Below are positions 11,801 through 24,500 of a DNA stretch of 64,000 bases, piece after piece. Position 1 is the first letter of the stretch. Each line of letters begins with the position of its first letter. The notes beneath the pieces are model-generated. The model ran no database searches and had not been told where the DNA came from. It was given only the letters and a program-made list of their open reading frames with translations. The stretch is from Effrenium voratum (taxonomy: Eukaryota; Sar; Dinophyceae; Suessiales; Symbiodiniaceae): positions 516,001 to 580,000 of the forward strand of contig CAUJNA010002979.1 of the NCBI GenBank assembly GCA_963377175.1. The letters are read 5' to 3'. Both the position numbers and the translations under genes were made by a program.

Positions 11801-13243
11801 ATTTCCACCTGTGCACATTGTTGGAGATTCGCATTGCTCAAGGCTTCGCTTCAAGATCACTGCCGGTACACATGAAAAGGTGGCTGAAGTGACGGCGATT
11901 CAAAGGGATCTTGCCTGAAGCTCCAAGCAGACCCCACGTCCTGGCAAACAAGATGTCCACTCCACCCTTGTACGTGTGTGGTCACACAAAAGGAGAGGCT
12001 AAGTTGTTTTTAGGGAGCACGACCTCAGTCCGCAAATCAACCCGCACTGTCGTCCAGGGATGGCAGGGATGGAGTTTGCCACCTTCCGTGCGAAATTGAG
12101 TTGCGCCCAGGCTGCTGTGGCGAGCCGGTGCCTCACAATCGCGAAGTGGAGCACTTCAACTGGAGGGCAAGACTTCAAATATGGATCGCAGTCATATCAT
12201 CGTGTCCCCTGTTTCCAAATGGGGTGAGCATTCTTTGGTCGGCTAAGTGCTGTTTCTAGCTCAAGCTGAGAGACTTTATTCTGTTTCAAGTATCGCGTAA
12301 ACAGCTGGAGTTGATTTTACACTCCCTATGCACCCCTTGAAGTGCACCCGTCCTGCATCCGGGTGTGGAGCCCGTGCCGCCCTCGCACCCAAGCACTGAC
12401 TGAACTTTCAGGGGTGCATATTTGATCCTGGTTCTGTTATGTTCTTTTGACCTATGTTGACGTAGTGCCCCACTTCCAGTGAAAGATTCATGACATGTCA
12501 TTCATCCCTGTTCATCCCAAATTCCAAGCTGAGCAGAGCAAGTACGTGATGCTTCCTTCCCTTTCAAAGGGTCAAGAACACCGCGGTCTCACCGACCCAA
12601 GCAATCAGCTCACACAGTGCCCGCCTGAAGCGAAGGAGCGCTCAGTTGCAAACGGTGCGAGGCGGCTTTTCTGCTGCCAACGCACTGCTGTCGGCCTGGA
12701 ACCCAGCCGGACGCACACGGGGGTGGTGCGGTACTGCTCAGGGGCACCCGTTTTGCCTTTTTGCTTGGTGGCGTCCGCACCAAAAATGATCAGCCCCGAA
12801 AAGGCGTCCCCCTTTTTTGCCACAGTGACTCACAACTGGGTGAGGCTGATACTTGGGTGGTGCAGCCCCTGCTGGCATGAGCAATCAAAATGGCTTTGGC
12901 ACTTGAGAGTTTCACATGTCACTACCTAGCTTATTTTCTGCCGGCCGTGCCGATCGCACCGTTGCGGGCCCAATCCTTCATCGCCACCAAAGTGCAGCCG
13001 CCCTAAACCACTCCGGGTCGCGATCGTTTGTTTCCAAAAATTGTCGGAGCAATCTTTGCGCGGGTCAAAATGTTGCACGTGCCGATGTGAACCTGGGGAC
13101 CTGATCTATCACCCGTGCGATCCTTGTGCGGAACACACAGTTATGGGAACGCCCAACCTGGCGAAGACCTGGTGCTAGGATCGCTAGGATGCCCCGTGCG
13201 CCTGGGAGCATTCTGGGAGCAACTTTCGACTCAGGTTGAGAAG
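8850..13243. other. Gene-poor interval
   Basis: About 4.4 kb without a supported gene. The longest frame (9532-10320, plus) has no motif, and its amino-acid use does not resemble the real exons of the window. It was rejected as chance. A short GA-rich tract lies at about 10388-10440. Confidence 0.4.
11683..11726 (+). repeat. Dispersed repeat, copy 1
   Basis: The words CATGGCCATGGTTCAAAACC and TTTTGGGATAGGTG recur in the same order and orientation at 31577-31623 (CATGGCCGTGGTTCAAAACC and CTTTGGGATAGGTG). Resembles a fragment of an interspersed repeat. GGTTCAAAACC is B-box-like, but no tRNA fold is visible. Confidence 0.6.
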
Positions 13244-13957
13244 CACTTGGAGGCCAGCTGATTTTTTCATTTGGCGGAGCTTTGGGAGGCCAAACGCTTC
13301 GATGTTGACGATTGTTGACGTGCTTCAGGACTGTGAGGCTGGCCACCGTTCAACACATCTAGATTGTGGAAGTGGGTGTTGTGCGATGCTTCTTGAGCCC
13401 TGCTCGGAACGACTTAGCTTGGGTCAAGGCTTCTACCGGATGAGACATGTTTGCATGAATGCTGTACCAACTACAGTGAAGTTCACGAGTGGTTTGCATG
13501 TATTCATCATCCATCCCCTTCAGCTGTTTATTAGTTTGAGGCCGAACAGGAGGCCCAATCGTGACGATGACAAAGATACAGTGACCCGAATTTGTTTTGT
13601 TTGTTTAGACTTGGATTACCCTCCCCACACAAACAAATGTTAAATGACAAGCAGACCTCTAAGATATTGACGCAGAAGGCCCAGTATTCGACTATGGTTG
13701 TGAAAGGGGCCTCCAACAGTCGTGGGCATGTGGCGCAAGGGTGACGGACGAGAATTGGAGATGGGATGTTGGACTGTATGTATTTTGTGACTCAAATGAT
13801 CTCAACAACGTGGCATCCGCAGCCAGGCTCTGGACGCAATGCGGATCCCGTAACAAAGCGGAGGGTCAAAACGCGCACCGCGCGGCCAGGGCTGGGTTGG
13901 ACAAGGCCACCACCAGAATTCAGGACGTGCTCAAAGATGGCATAGCTTATGAAGGCG
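13244..13957 (+). repeat. Segmental duplication block A, copy 1
   Basis: Aligns by eye over about 700 bp with 20145-20919 in direct orientation. Long near-identical runs include the stretch beginning TGACGTGCTTCAGGACTGTG and the one ending GGCCGAACAGGAGGCCCAAT. Small indels differ between copies. No shared open frame is kept, so this is duplicated non-coding or decayed DNA. Confidence 0.85.
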
Positions 13958-14037
13958 TAGGTATGGCAGCAGTGGTCGTAGGCCTGTTTGGGGTAACGAT
14001 GATGCTCACGATGCTAGCTCGCAATGCTGGTTATTGA
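13741..14037 (+). CDS. Possible membrane-anchored C-terminal fragment
   Basis: A 98-codon frame whose second half is Ala/Lys/Arg-rich and ends in a hydrophobic segment (GMAAVVVGLFGVTMMLTML) followed by a short polar tail and a stop, as in a tail-anchored protein or a last exon. The duplicate at 20700-20920 has lost the frame. No family was recognised. Chance or a relic is as likely as a gene. Confidence 0.2.
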   Translation: MTDENWRWDVGLYVFCDSNDLNNVASAARLWTQCGSRNKAEGQNAHRAARAGLDKATTRIQDVLKDGIAYEGVGMAAVVVGLFGVTMMLTMLARNAGY

Positions 14038-15018
14038 CGCGTTTGATGATCGCGGAACAGGCCGCTGGGTATAGTTTGGCGTCGGCACGCATAATTTACC
14101 TTGACCCATGTAGAGTGACCCTGCCAGGCTACCTTTGCGTTGATGTACATAATGTGGCTCAAGGATTTGCCTTTGAATGCCTTCCCAGCACGCTGCGAAT
14201 TCGCACCTGGAGCAGTGTCCCAAACTTTTTGATGCGTTTTGAGGAGATTCCACACGCGGAAGCATGCCGGGACCCTGCCTAGGACGCCGCATGCGCTTTG
14301 GGATCGGCCCAGAAGATGCTTTTGATCCGCGTCCGCTCTTGGGAATGTTGCTTGCTCAGCGCCTCGGTTTGACGACTTGGCAGGGACGTGGCATGTGACA
14401 AAGGGTGGCTTGAATGAACTGGCCAGCCAGTTTGAGCAGTCTTTGGTTTGCCTGTCCAGCGAACATCCAACCGTCCATCTTTCAAGTCGGCTGTCCTGTT
14501 GCAGCAGTCTTTGCTTGCAGCTTTGCATCGCTGCCCGCTTCATTTTCAGAGGCAGGCAATCTGGATTTACTCCTTTCGTGGGATGCTAGGAGGTCAAAAA
14601 AGAAAGGTTTGTGCGTACGCTGTCATGCAGTGTGGTGGACATTGGTTTGGCTACTCGTATTCTTTGCGAATGTTGACCTGGCATTATTTCCTATGCAGAA
14701 GCAGTTGCTTTGCAGCATGCTTCGCTACTGGGGTGCTGCCAATGGCAATCCTGCCAACTGCAACAAAGCGTCCTGGCCCAAGGTCAGGCGTGCTGAGGCG
14801 CGGGAAACTATCGTTTGTTGCATACCGTCGCAGGGAGGATTGCGGAATGCATGGAAGACTCAAAGTGCTCATGCAAGCTGCAGCTTGTCCTCAGCAGGAC
14901 CGGGCATGGCAAAAGATGGCAAAAGCATGTCCGAGTATTGCTACCTGGCTATGGGCCAGCCTGGACAGTTGGCTTGAGGCACAAAGTGTTGCCATCCCCC
15001 TGCCTCAGCGTCAGCATG

Positions 15019-15617
15019 GGTCAACTTGCGCGTGTTTGCATCATCGTAGGGGTGTTTTGCGGTGCCTCATGTCCCGGAATGCTCATTCAGAACATCCGGC
15101 TCTTGTCAGCAGCCCACCACTGGTTCTCAAGGTCAAGAGTATGCAAGAGTTGAGCCGTACAGGGAAGGCAAGGCCTCGTTCCTGCAGGACCCAGCACCGA
15201 GGTGTTTGTGACCTGCGTGCCGTACAGAAAATGTGCAAACATGTAAGCTACATTTGTTTGCATTTGCTGAACATGTGACTTGGCTGCTCTTAAACGCCAA
15301 CATCTTGCGAAAATACCATGGGCTGCGACACAGCTTGGATACTTTCAGGGGAGGGGGGGTCCAAAATGCAAGATCTGGTTCCCCGGGAAGGAAATGTTGC
15401 AAGGCTGTCAAGGAAGGGAAGGACCCAAGCAGGACCAAAGTGCACCTGCTAAAATGCTACTTACATTCTCGGGCTTTTCAGGCGTCCTCCCCCTGAAGGG
15501 GGTGGGGATACTTGACATACAGCGTGCCACTGGGATTGAAATGAGGCCGAGCTGTGCGTCGCTGCTAGCGCGTGCTCAGGTCGCCGGCGGTAGGCTCATT
15601 TAGACCGCTCTGATATT
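15019..15617 (+). repeat. Segmental duplication block B, copy 1
   Basis: Similar to 18724-19073 in direct orientation at both ends (GGTCAACTTGCG..., CACCGAGG..., ATGAGGCCGAGCTGTGCGTC...CTCATTTAGACCGCTCTGAT). This copy carries about 300 bp in its middle (about 15205-15510) that the other lacks. Confidence 0.8.
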
Positions 15618-16329
15618 TAAGCAGTTGCGAAGCGTCGCCCCAGCCACAAGCTGCTCTCGCAAGCTGCCCGCACAGACCAAGCCGTGCTTAGCTCAAAGCA
15701 AGTGCAAGGCCAAAAATGGCTCAGGATAGGATTCGCGCAATACAGCGGGAACTGTGCTAGGCGGGCTTTTCAGAAGGTTGCAACAGAACGTGCCAGCTTG
15801 CCCAAAATTTACAGAAAGGCACTGGTGGCTCCACGTGCGCTACCCGTGCCGTGTTTCTCTCAGCCGTCCAAAAACACCATGTTCAGAAGCATACCTCGGC
15901 TTGGCGCAGGTGGGCGTACCTGGACGCCGGCAAATCCAGTTGCAGCGCTTTTTGTGTCACCACTGGTAGCCGCGTGAGAGAAAGGCAGACATCGTGGCAG
16001 CTGATTGCACGCGATGGTCCAAGTCCCGCTGCTTGTGATGCTCCTTGCACCTGGTGTGCGGCAGGCGCGTGCGTGCCGGCCTTCGGGCCGTCCACCTTCC
16101 AGGTTTCGGCAAGTCTGGCAAGGTGTCCCTGCGTAGGTCTGTTTACGCGCTACCATTCTTAAGCCGTCCGCAAAGGAGTACTGGAGCAGTGTTTGAATGA
16201 CCCCGCACGAGCACGCATCAAGCTGCGAGCAGAGCAGCCTTTCTGCCCTCGGCTTGTCCCCTTCCCACGGCGCAAGGGTGCTTCAGAACGCATGCCTTCT
16301 CAAGCTTTGGCTGTGACAAAAAAAAGCAA

Positions 16330-17830
16330 GGCTCCGGAGGTTCCGGCCAGCAGAGGCCGTCTTCGGAGCGGTGCAGGTCAAGTTGGGCAGCGCCTTCGTG
16401 CCACGACCCAAGAAATTACGCAGCCGCTTCTGAGGGACAGTGTTGGCCTTGAGGCTCGGAGCGGCTGTTTGCTTTTTGCCAGATTCACAAAGTCGGTTTG
16501 CACCTCCCTTTCTGACCCACTGCTGCTGTGCATGTCATCAGGTTTCTCGGTTATCAGTTGTGTGGGCATGGCCGGGCAAACCACTGGCCTTACCCTCAGC
16601 CGCTGTCCAGCAAGGAGACGCCTCTTGCGCCCCTCCAGCATGAACCCGCCTTTTGCTTGAACTGCAAGCGGGGCAGCACAATCCGAGTCCGCGCCTCAGT
16701 GCTTCCTTCGGCAGGCGAAAGCGCCGCTTGCTCAGCGCTTGGGTGAACAACAACCATTGGAATGCAGGCACGCAAATTTGAGACCCCGCGCCTGGTCATG
16801 TAATGGGAGGAATGCAGTTGAGAGTGCAGACTTTGGTTTTGCCAAACAATGTTCCCGGTCCCCCCAGGGCAGCCAGTAGCCAGCATGTTGCTCAAAACTA
16901 CCAATTTCTCGTAGTATTCGAGGGCTGCAGCACAGTTGCTTCAAGCAACATTCTTGGCTTGCTTCTTCCACTCTTGCCCACCTCTGCTGTCTTCAGCAGC
17001 TTTATCGAGCAGAGCCTATTTGGCTTCAACCTTGGTAGCCGCGTTGGGTTCTTCAGGCCACTTCAGCCGCAGCCAATATCTCACGCGCGGAAGCGACCAC
17101 TTGAGCTTCAACCCCGGGCGTCAACCTATTGATTCGCAGCCTGCTGTTCAACAGCCGCACCAGCTGTGGCCCGTGCTTTGCAAGCCTCCGCGAGGGGGGA
17201 ATGAACCCCCTCCTTTTCCGAACGCACATTGCGCACCTCGGTATGGCCTTCACGCATGGAGCGGCCATGAACAGAAGCAAGACACCGCCGTGTTTTGAAA
17301 GCTCGCCCCAACACCGACTCGAGAGAAATGCCGAGCCAACTGGGCGGCAAGCCATCTTCCTTTCCAACCACGGGCCTTTCGTCACCTCAGCGCAGCTCCC
17401 TACCTTGAAACCCGTCGCTGAGCCAGGCCTGCCATGATCACCAAACGTCACAACCATGGCCTCGCACTCCCGGCCACAGTAGAGAAACGTTTGTCCTTGA
17501 CCCTCGGCCTGTGTCATAGCTGGTATGGGATGGCCAGACAGGTTCACTCTCGCCCTCTGATCCACATGACGCGCTCCGCTATGCGATGCTCTCTCCTGGT
17601 GAGTTTCCGCACAGGGCTCGTTTTGGCGCCAGCCTCTGTGTTCTTTTCGGCTGCGACCATCGGCTTCTTTTCGGTCGCGCTGCTCACCGTAGGGTTGTTT
17701 TCGGTGGCTGCGCTCTTTGTCGCACACCAACCTTCGCAGTGCGTCACCTCGGGCCTTCATCTTCAGCTGTGTCCAAATTCCTATCATGCAACCCCTTTCT
17801 CTTGCCGTTGATGCACTATAGTCATTTGAG
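16330..17830 (-). pseudogene. Decayed Ala/Lys/Glu-rich coding relic
   Basis: On the minus strand several short coding-like segments follow one another in different frames with stops between them. About 17747-17620 holds ATENNPTVSSATEKKPMVAA. About 17210-17135 holds LAEACKARATAGAAVEQQAA then a stop. About 17110-17060 holds EAQVVASAREILAAAEVA then a stop. About 17057-16890 holds EEPNAATKVEAK, ALLDKAAEDS and KKQAKNVA with stops, then AAALEYYEKL. About 16470-16340 is Lys/Ala-rich again. Real splice sites could join some of these, but the density of stops favours a decayed gene. No family was recognised. The 266-codon open frame over part of it does not follow the coding-like segments. Confidence 0.3.
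16505..16640 (+). repeat. Segmental duplication block C, copy 1
   Basis: GACCCACTGCTGCTGTGCAT and the following GTCATCAGGTTT recur with two changes at about 18575-18660, together with a GGGCATGGCCGGGCA / GGCATGGGCGGGCA match. Same orientation. Confidence 0.65.
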
Positions 17831-18574
17831 GACATGCTGCTGCCCACTTTCAAAGCGCCATTCTAGCTATATTTCCTCCTGCGAAGCCGTATGGCCTTTT
17901 TTGGGGGGACAGAACCCGCATTTGGCATCTTTTTCCCCTCTGGTCGTTGTTTCTGGCGGGTGGCCATATTTGGCCGTACGCAGCCCGTGTTTGTTCAACG
18001 ATATGTTGACAAAGAAGCGTAGATAACTCTGTGGCCATTTTTTGTGGCCCAGCCCGTATGGACGGAACAAAATGGCACGTATGGGATTCCAGGTTGAAGC
18101 CTGAGTTCCTTGTGCAGCACCGAAGTGGCCGGATGTAAGAGCTGTTGTGTTGGCTCCGTGCGGTGCTAGTTTCGTCAGGCTGCCCATGCGTTGCAGAAGT
18201 CGTGGCTGCTTCCGGTGTCAGCTTGCCTTTTAGCAACGCGTCGCAGTTTGCCCTGGGTCTTGCCGGGCGTTTGCATGCTTTTGCTTCAGTGCAGCAGTGA
18301 CAGGCTGCCGTGTTCTTGGGAAGTGCTGCGCTTTCCTGGCATCCCACACCCCACGCACCTGAAGCCAACACAGTTGTGCTGCCAGCAACTTCTTCCAAGA
18401 TCCTGGAAGATCGGACATTGCTTGACTCAATGCCATTCCAGTGCTTGTGGCATTTGAGGGCGTCCGCCCAGCTCTTGCGGAAGGCTTCATACCTTGGATG
18501 CTGCCAAAGCAAGCTTTGCCTCAATTCCCCTCTGCAAGTACTCATGAAATGCCACGCCTCCCGACTGTGCGTAT

Positions 18575-18660
18575 GTGACCCACTGTTGCTGTGCATGTCA
18601 TCAAGTTTGTCGGTCAGTGGAAGCAGCAGGGCATTCGGGCAGAGGCATGGGCGGGCAGGT
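18575..18660 (+). repeat. Segmental duplication block C, copy 2
   Basis: Partner of about 16505-16640. It lies immediately before block B copy 2, whereas in the left set block C follows block B, so the order is rearranged. Confidence 0.65.
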
Positions 18661-18723
18661 TATCAGCCGCATTGCAAGCCGTGAGGCCAAGCGTCCCAAA
18701 TCTCCGGGCCAAATTCCCTGCCA

Positions 18724-19073
18724 TTGGTCAACTTGCGGCTACTCATGTCCTGAAATGCTTTTTCAGACCGTCTGGCTGACGCTTCTTTGTCAGCAGTCCG
18801 CTACTTGAGCAGAGGGCTCTTAAGGTCATGTTGCGAGATTGTCAGACCCAGTTTGACATGGCAAGAGTTGAGCTGTCCAACTTGCCATTGACACGCCAAG
18901 GAAGGCAAGTCCTCATTGTGTCAGCACCCAGCACCGAGGCGGCTGCCCCGCTGAATTTATGGAACATTGGACATACTGCGCGCCACCAGGATTCAAATGA
19001 GGCCGAGCTGTGCGTCACCACTGCTGGCGCGTGCTGAGGTCGCCAGTGGTAAACTCATTTAGACCGCTCTGAT
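18724..19073 (+). repeat. Segmental duplication block B, copy 2
   Basis: Partner of 15019-15617, without its central 300 bp. Confidence 0.8.
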
Positions 19074-19079
19074 GTCCAG

Positions 19080-20144
19080 CCAGTGGCTCGAGTGTCCAAC
19101 ACCAGGTCTCTTGGCTAACACACTGGAGTCAGGAGCTGTGCGAAGCGTGCTCATTGGTATGGCGCGCCGCTGACTCAAAGTACACTTTGCAAGCTGCCAT
19201 TGGATGGCCCTTTGCCAAAATCTTCACCTCCTACTAGAACGTGCCGTTCCCTACCCACGAGCAATTCTGCAAGCACCCGGTTCTTGCATTCCAACGCTTA
19301 TCTTAATGTTGCCACTGGCAACGAGCCCTAGTGCCGCAATGTATGCAGCTGAGCGCATTGCGAGGTGGTGTTCAGAACGGCACGTTTCGTTTTTGTGCAC
19401 CTCACTGTGTCCAGCTGAGCTGACTGACCAATCCAGCCTCTTGTAAGAAAATGTGCCAGAGCCAAGAGCCAGCGGCGTGTTGCGTTGTGATTTGCTTCTG
19501 TCACTGCAGCTTGGCCGGCTCGGAGTTGTGGCATTGCGGGGCCTTGTTTTGAACACGTCGCTATGGCAAGCAAAAGAACGGGGCTGTGGATTGTGTTTGA
19601 AGCAGACAATGCTCTTTGGGTACGTGGTTTGCGCACGTGCTACACGTGCGAGTGTTGTTGGCCTTCATTTGTTTTCTGAGCAGAGGGTCTTGGAACCAAC
19701 AGGCCAGACATCTCTTGCTAAACCAGACTCGTTGAGGTGCTTGCCGTATCCACGAAGGGCAAGTGCACAAGGTTCCCGCGACCAAGTGCAACCCAAGTTT
19801 CTATTCTTGTTTGGCCCATTCTCAACTGCGAACAGCTGCACGGGTAGGAATCCAACAGTTGGCAACACGCATGTTGGCAACAGGCATGTCCTTTTCTTGT
19901 TTGCAGTTCCTTGCAGTTACTCCAGATGAGTACTGTTGGGCATGTGCAAATGCAGTGGTGCACGTCGAGTTATTATTTTTGCTTGTGAGGCTACGGTGCA
20001 GGTTGGGGTGTCGCTTGGGTACTGCAAGGCCTTGTTTTGGACACAACGCTACAGCCTCAAAAGCTCGGTGGTGGAATGTTCGCTCCCACAGGCCCGCCTT
20101 TCGTCGTAGGGCGCAGGCTGCTTCATCACCAGAGCTGGAAGAAT
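19080..20144. other. No supported gene
   Basis: Short competing frames on both strands between duplicated blocks. Nothing was recognised. Confidence 0.4.
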
Positions 20145-20919
20145 CACTTGGAGGCCAGCTCTCGATGCCGTTTTCATTTTGGCGGAGCTTTGCCAGGAAA
20201 AGAGGCTAAACGCATCGATCTTGACGTGCTTCAGGACTGTGAGGCTGGCCACCGTTCAACACATCTAGATTGTTTAAATGAATATTGTGTGATGCTTCTT
20301 GAGCCCTGCTCGGAACGACTTGGGTTGGGTCAAGCTTGCGGATGTTCAAAGGCTTCTACCGGATGAGGCATGTTTGTATGAATGCTATACCCACTACAGT
20401 ACAGTTCACGAAAGGTTTGCATTTGTTCATCATCCATCCCCTTCAGCTCTTCATTAGTTTGCGGCCGAACAGGAGGCCCAATGGTGACGATATGATGTTC
20501 GAGGACAAAGATACATTGGCCCGAGTTTGCTTTTGCTTGGTGTTTGTTCAGACTTGGCTTTCAAGGGCTGTCGCTACAATCCCAATTGAAAAATGACATT
20601 GGCCCAGAACGCCTCTTGGATGGTGGTGCCGTATTCCGACCAAGGTTGTGAAGGGGGCCTCCAACAATTGTGGTGCAATGAGAAGAGTCAGGGCATGTGG
20701 CGCGAGGGTGACGGACAAGAATTGGAGATGGGACGTTGCGCTCCATTTCCCGAAGATGTGGCATTTGTAGCCAGGCTCTGGACGCTGGCGCAAAGCTGAG
20801 GGCCAAAAAGCGGCCACGGGGCCAGAGCTGGGTTTGGGCAGCTTTTTAGCAGATTGAGAAATCTGATATGCACAAGGTAGAATCTACATGTTGCTTAAAG
20901 ATGGTAAGGCTTACACTGG
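20145..20919 (+). repeat. Segmental duplication block A, copy 2
   Basis: Partner of 13244-13957, about 6.9 kb downstream in direct orientation. Confidence 0.85.
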
Positions 20920-21578
20920 CTGCTTCCACCACCAACCATCGAAGCTATGTCAATGCGATGTCCTCCAGATTCGATCGAACTTGGCTTGCATGTTCTTTCC
21001 AGCCGCCCCCAGTGACTAGAGGACAACTCCCAATACAGATAGTCAGCCAGGGAATGATTGGAGCATATGTGAGCTCATACCGAAGGTCAGATATCCTGGC
21101 ATGCCTCTTGATGATACCAGCGTCGCATTGTGAGAAGAAGGCTCAATTCCCGCAGCTCGGTCACAGTCGAGGGCAAGTTCAAGAAGCTTGGCTAGCAGAA
21201 TTGCTATGTGGGAGCGTGGGAGGGTGGGTTGGTAGAGCGGCCTGCCTTGCAATCTGGTGCTCGACAGTGGCTTCGGCCCTTGACACCTCCATAGGACTGA
21301 TGGTTTGTTTCAGAGACAAACCTGCTCGCATGCAGGCTGCATCCCATCAAACAGCAACTATTGATCCCAGCGTTACCTTCGAAGGCCGGCTTCTCCATCA
21401 ATGTCTCTTTTGTCGAGAGACCCCTCAATATGTCTATTGATGATAAATTGTTCAAAGTAGTATGGTCTTTTGAATCAGTCCTCAATTCATTGGAGCACCG
21501 TACTGTATGGGGGTGAGGACATGTCACGGCTGGTGCCCAGAGGGTGTGCTTGAGTCTTGGTTGCTGCTCCAGCCGAGG

Positions 21579-24500
21579 ATGGCAATGTTCCAAGTGCCTA
21601 CGCGGCCGGCAGGTCACGTCCACGCAGAATTCAAAGCTGGCCGCATGGATTGGGATGGCAGGACGGAAGAGCAGGTAGCCGCTTAGCCAGTGCCTGGCAC
21701 TATGCTTAAGGCTTATGGGTGTTTAATATACCATTACAAGAACCATTGACTTGCAATCTGGGCATTTGTTTACTGGTCAGGTTTGGAGTTGAACTTGCGG
21801 CACCATCAGCAGCAAGTGGCATCAGCGGCAATCCAAAGAGTGTAATGGTGGCTTTAGGCCAGATTTGCCAACCTTGGCAGGCACGTCTGACTGAACTGCA
21901 ATGTTTGCTCGTAGTTATTGCCCCGCATCAGCAATTAGGAACTCAGGACAACACCAGTTCTAGGATTGTGCGCTCGTCGGCTGTGAAAGCGGCAGGATGG
22001 TGACACCAGACAAGCGCAAGGGTAAAATTCTGCTGTACACCTCCGAGGACAGGTTGCAGCGTCATTCATGCAGTGCGGTTTACCTTTCGCACCGTGCCAA
22101 CTACCGTGCAGTTTCTGATTTGACCAACAGACTGCCAATGCTGTTGTCCCAGTGGCTCATGAAGCTCATGCGATGCTCTCAGAACGCGATCACCTCTGGG
22201 CCATGCTGACAGGAAGACCAGCTGACCCACTTCCAGTGGCTGGACCGAGACAAGAACGAGACGGTGGTTGATTTGATCGTCATCAATGATGCCTACCTGG
22301 AGCGGATCCCGAATCTTTTCACACATGGATTTGAGGGGTTGTGCACCAGCTACGGGGCTTGCTTTTGCGACAAGTGTTTTGGGGGTGCTTGCTAGGGGAA
22401 CCGCCGCAATTCAACGTTTTCAAAAGGAAAGTGCAGAAAAGAAGCGCATGGTTTGCTGTCGGAAGCCTGAGGAAGTGCACCTCTGGGCGTGCATACATCC
22501 TGCGCTTCACCTCTTCAGACAAGAAGATGTTCTTTTGGATGCAGGAGCCCAGCACGGACAAGGCCAGGAGCTGTTTGTGGGATGCGTGACAGGCGACGGC
22601 ACTTGCCCATGTGGAAATGCACTGAAGAAATGGACGTGGACAGGCCAGGGTTGACTGTGCCGCTGATGTTCTGTTCCTTGAATTTCCCTTCACACACTAT
22701 GCAGAAAGGATGTTTCCAAGCTGCGTGCGTTCTTGATGTGTCTTATGCGGCCACCTTTTGGGCGCTGTGCAAAATGGAAACCAAAGGAAACCACCGCTCT
22801 TTCTCCACTCTTTCTTCATCCAAGCGACCGGGCCATATCGCGGCCGCTGGGAAAAAGGAAGCCACCAATTTGTGTGGGTCCTCTTTATTTGGCGTTCGCA
22901 GGATGAGGAGAACGTCAAGAAGTTCAACGAAGCTGTGGGCGCCACAATCCCCGACAAGACCTCAACGCCTGCGGCCACCCCGGCTGCGGCACCTGCGGCA
23001 GCAGCGGCAGCACCAGCGGCAGCAGCGGCACCAGCGGCGGCGCAGGAGATCGATCCACAGCTCAGGGCTGTGCTGACACAGCTGCCAGGCTGCATGGAGT
23101 GGAGTGGTGCCACGTCCCGGCACCCAAGGGTGCCCTTTGTCTTTTTTTGTTTTTCTGGCCTGGGCCACTGGAGCCTGGGAAAGTGAACAACTTCCGACTG
23201 GTGGGATTGGGCGTGCTGGCACCATAGGGAGAGAGCAGATCAAGATGGTCAACCACCAATCGCTGAAAAATGGCACACGATGGCAATGATGTTTCCTGAT
23301 GGTTGGCAAACGAAACAAGACGTACATACACCTTTCCGATCACGTCAATCAATGTGACCACCGCCCTCGTTGATGAAATCTATGAAGGAGGGACTTCCGA
23401 ATGCAAAATATGTTTGTCCATTCGTCGGGTGTTCTTTGGGGCTACGGGATTGAATCAGATCTTGCTCGCCCACATAAATGCAAATGCAGATTGACAGCGA
23501 GGTTTCTGACGCAGCAGGGGACGCAGATGAGTCGCCGTCCTCTTCCTCTCACGGCGGTTCTCACAACAGAAGTGCTGCAGAGCCTCTTGACCGACCAGGC
23601 GGCGTGCAGTGAGATGATGGGGCACTTGCCCGACAGCCACAAGAGCCAGGACCACCGGTCCATTGTTCACGGCCGTTGCCCACCGGAGCCAAAAGATCTC
23701 TTGAACCATTCCCTACAGCGCATCACGCAGTACTCGGCATTTCTTCTACCCTTTGCCCTCAATAGAATGCGCTAAGCCGTCTCCCTTGTCATTTGAGCAA
23801 GTCACTGGCCACCCCAACCTGTCCACGTCGCCAGGAGGGACTTCAGGAGGTTTTGGCATCCCCGCAGCTGCAGCAGAGCCTCTCAGTCCTCAGCCAGGCA
23901 GGGAAGGAGGGTTGAGGCGGTGGCGCCTGAAGTCCAGAGCTGTGACCAAACCACCCGAAGTTTGGAGTGCTGCTTTGTGTCAGCTAGCGTTTGGTGATCT
24001 AATCTCGTGGAGTTGCGTGGCGAATATCATGTCCGACAGCCAGGCGACGTCCTGGATATGATGCAGTGTCATTAGCATCACATCAGGCAATGTTAATGTG
24101 TTCTTAAAAGTGCCCGCAGGTACCCTAAGTGCATGTTGCAAGTGACGGCCTTTGAAATTGCAACCACGCGCAACTTCTCGTCCATGCGAGAACGTTCTTC
24201 ATGGAGGCCTCCCTTTGGGCGGAGTTGCTCAAGTTGTGTGGCCAGGGTGTTTTTTTGGAAAGCCAGACTTCATAAAAGGCATATTTTTGCCGGCTCGATC
24301 GGCCCGGATGGCGTTGCACCCCATGCCAACAGGCATTTGCCCACATGAACCAGCAAATGACAGAATTGAGAGGACATGTTTCAGCTGGCCCCATTCAGGT
24401 ACAAACCCTTCTTTTTAGAAGGCCATGCCGTTTGCAGTGGCTCAGGCAAGAACAGCACCAACCACTGTAGCTAGCCAGGACAGGGTCAGTTTTCGTTCAC

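Noticed and set aside
14448..15278. 276-codon plus-strand open frame
   Set aside because: It runs through a duplicated block whose other copy does not keep the frame, and its Cys/Arg/His-rich text has no domain character.
17053..17853. 266-codon minus-strand open frame
   Set aside because: The coding-like segments of this region lie in other frames as well, so the long frame is only partly meaningful. Recorded instead as a decayed relic.
18030..18055. Dinoflagellate spliced-leader gene or relic (GTGGCCATTTTTTGTGGC)
   Set aside because: It differs from the conserved 22-nt leader at several positions and lacks the downstream donor context. No true leader was found in the window.
22697..23113. 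138-codon minus-strand Ala-rich frame
   Set aside because: Shadow of the Ala/Pro linker of Rpn13 exon 5 on the opposite strand.
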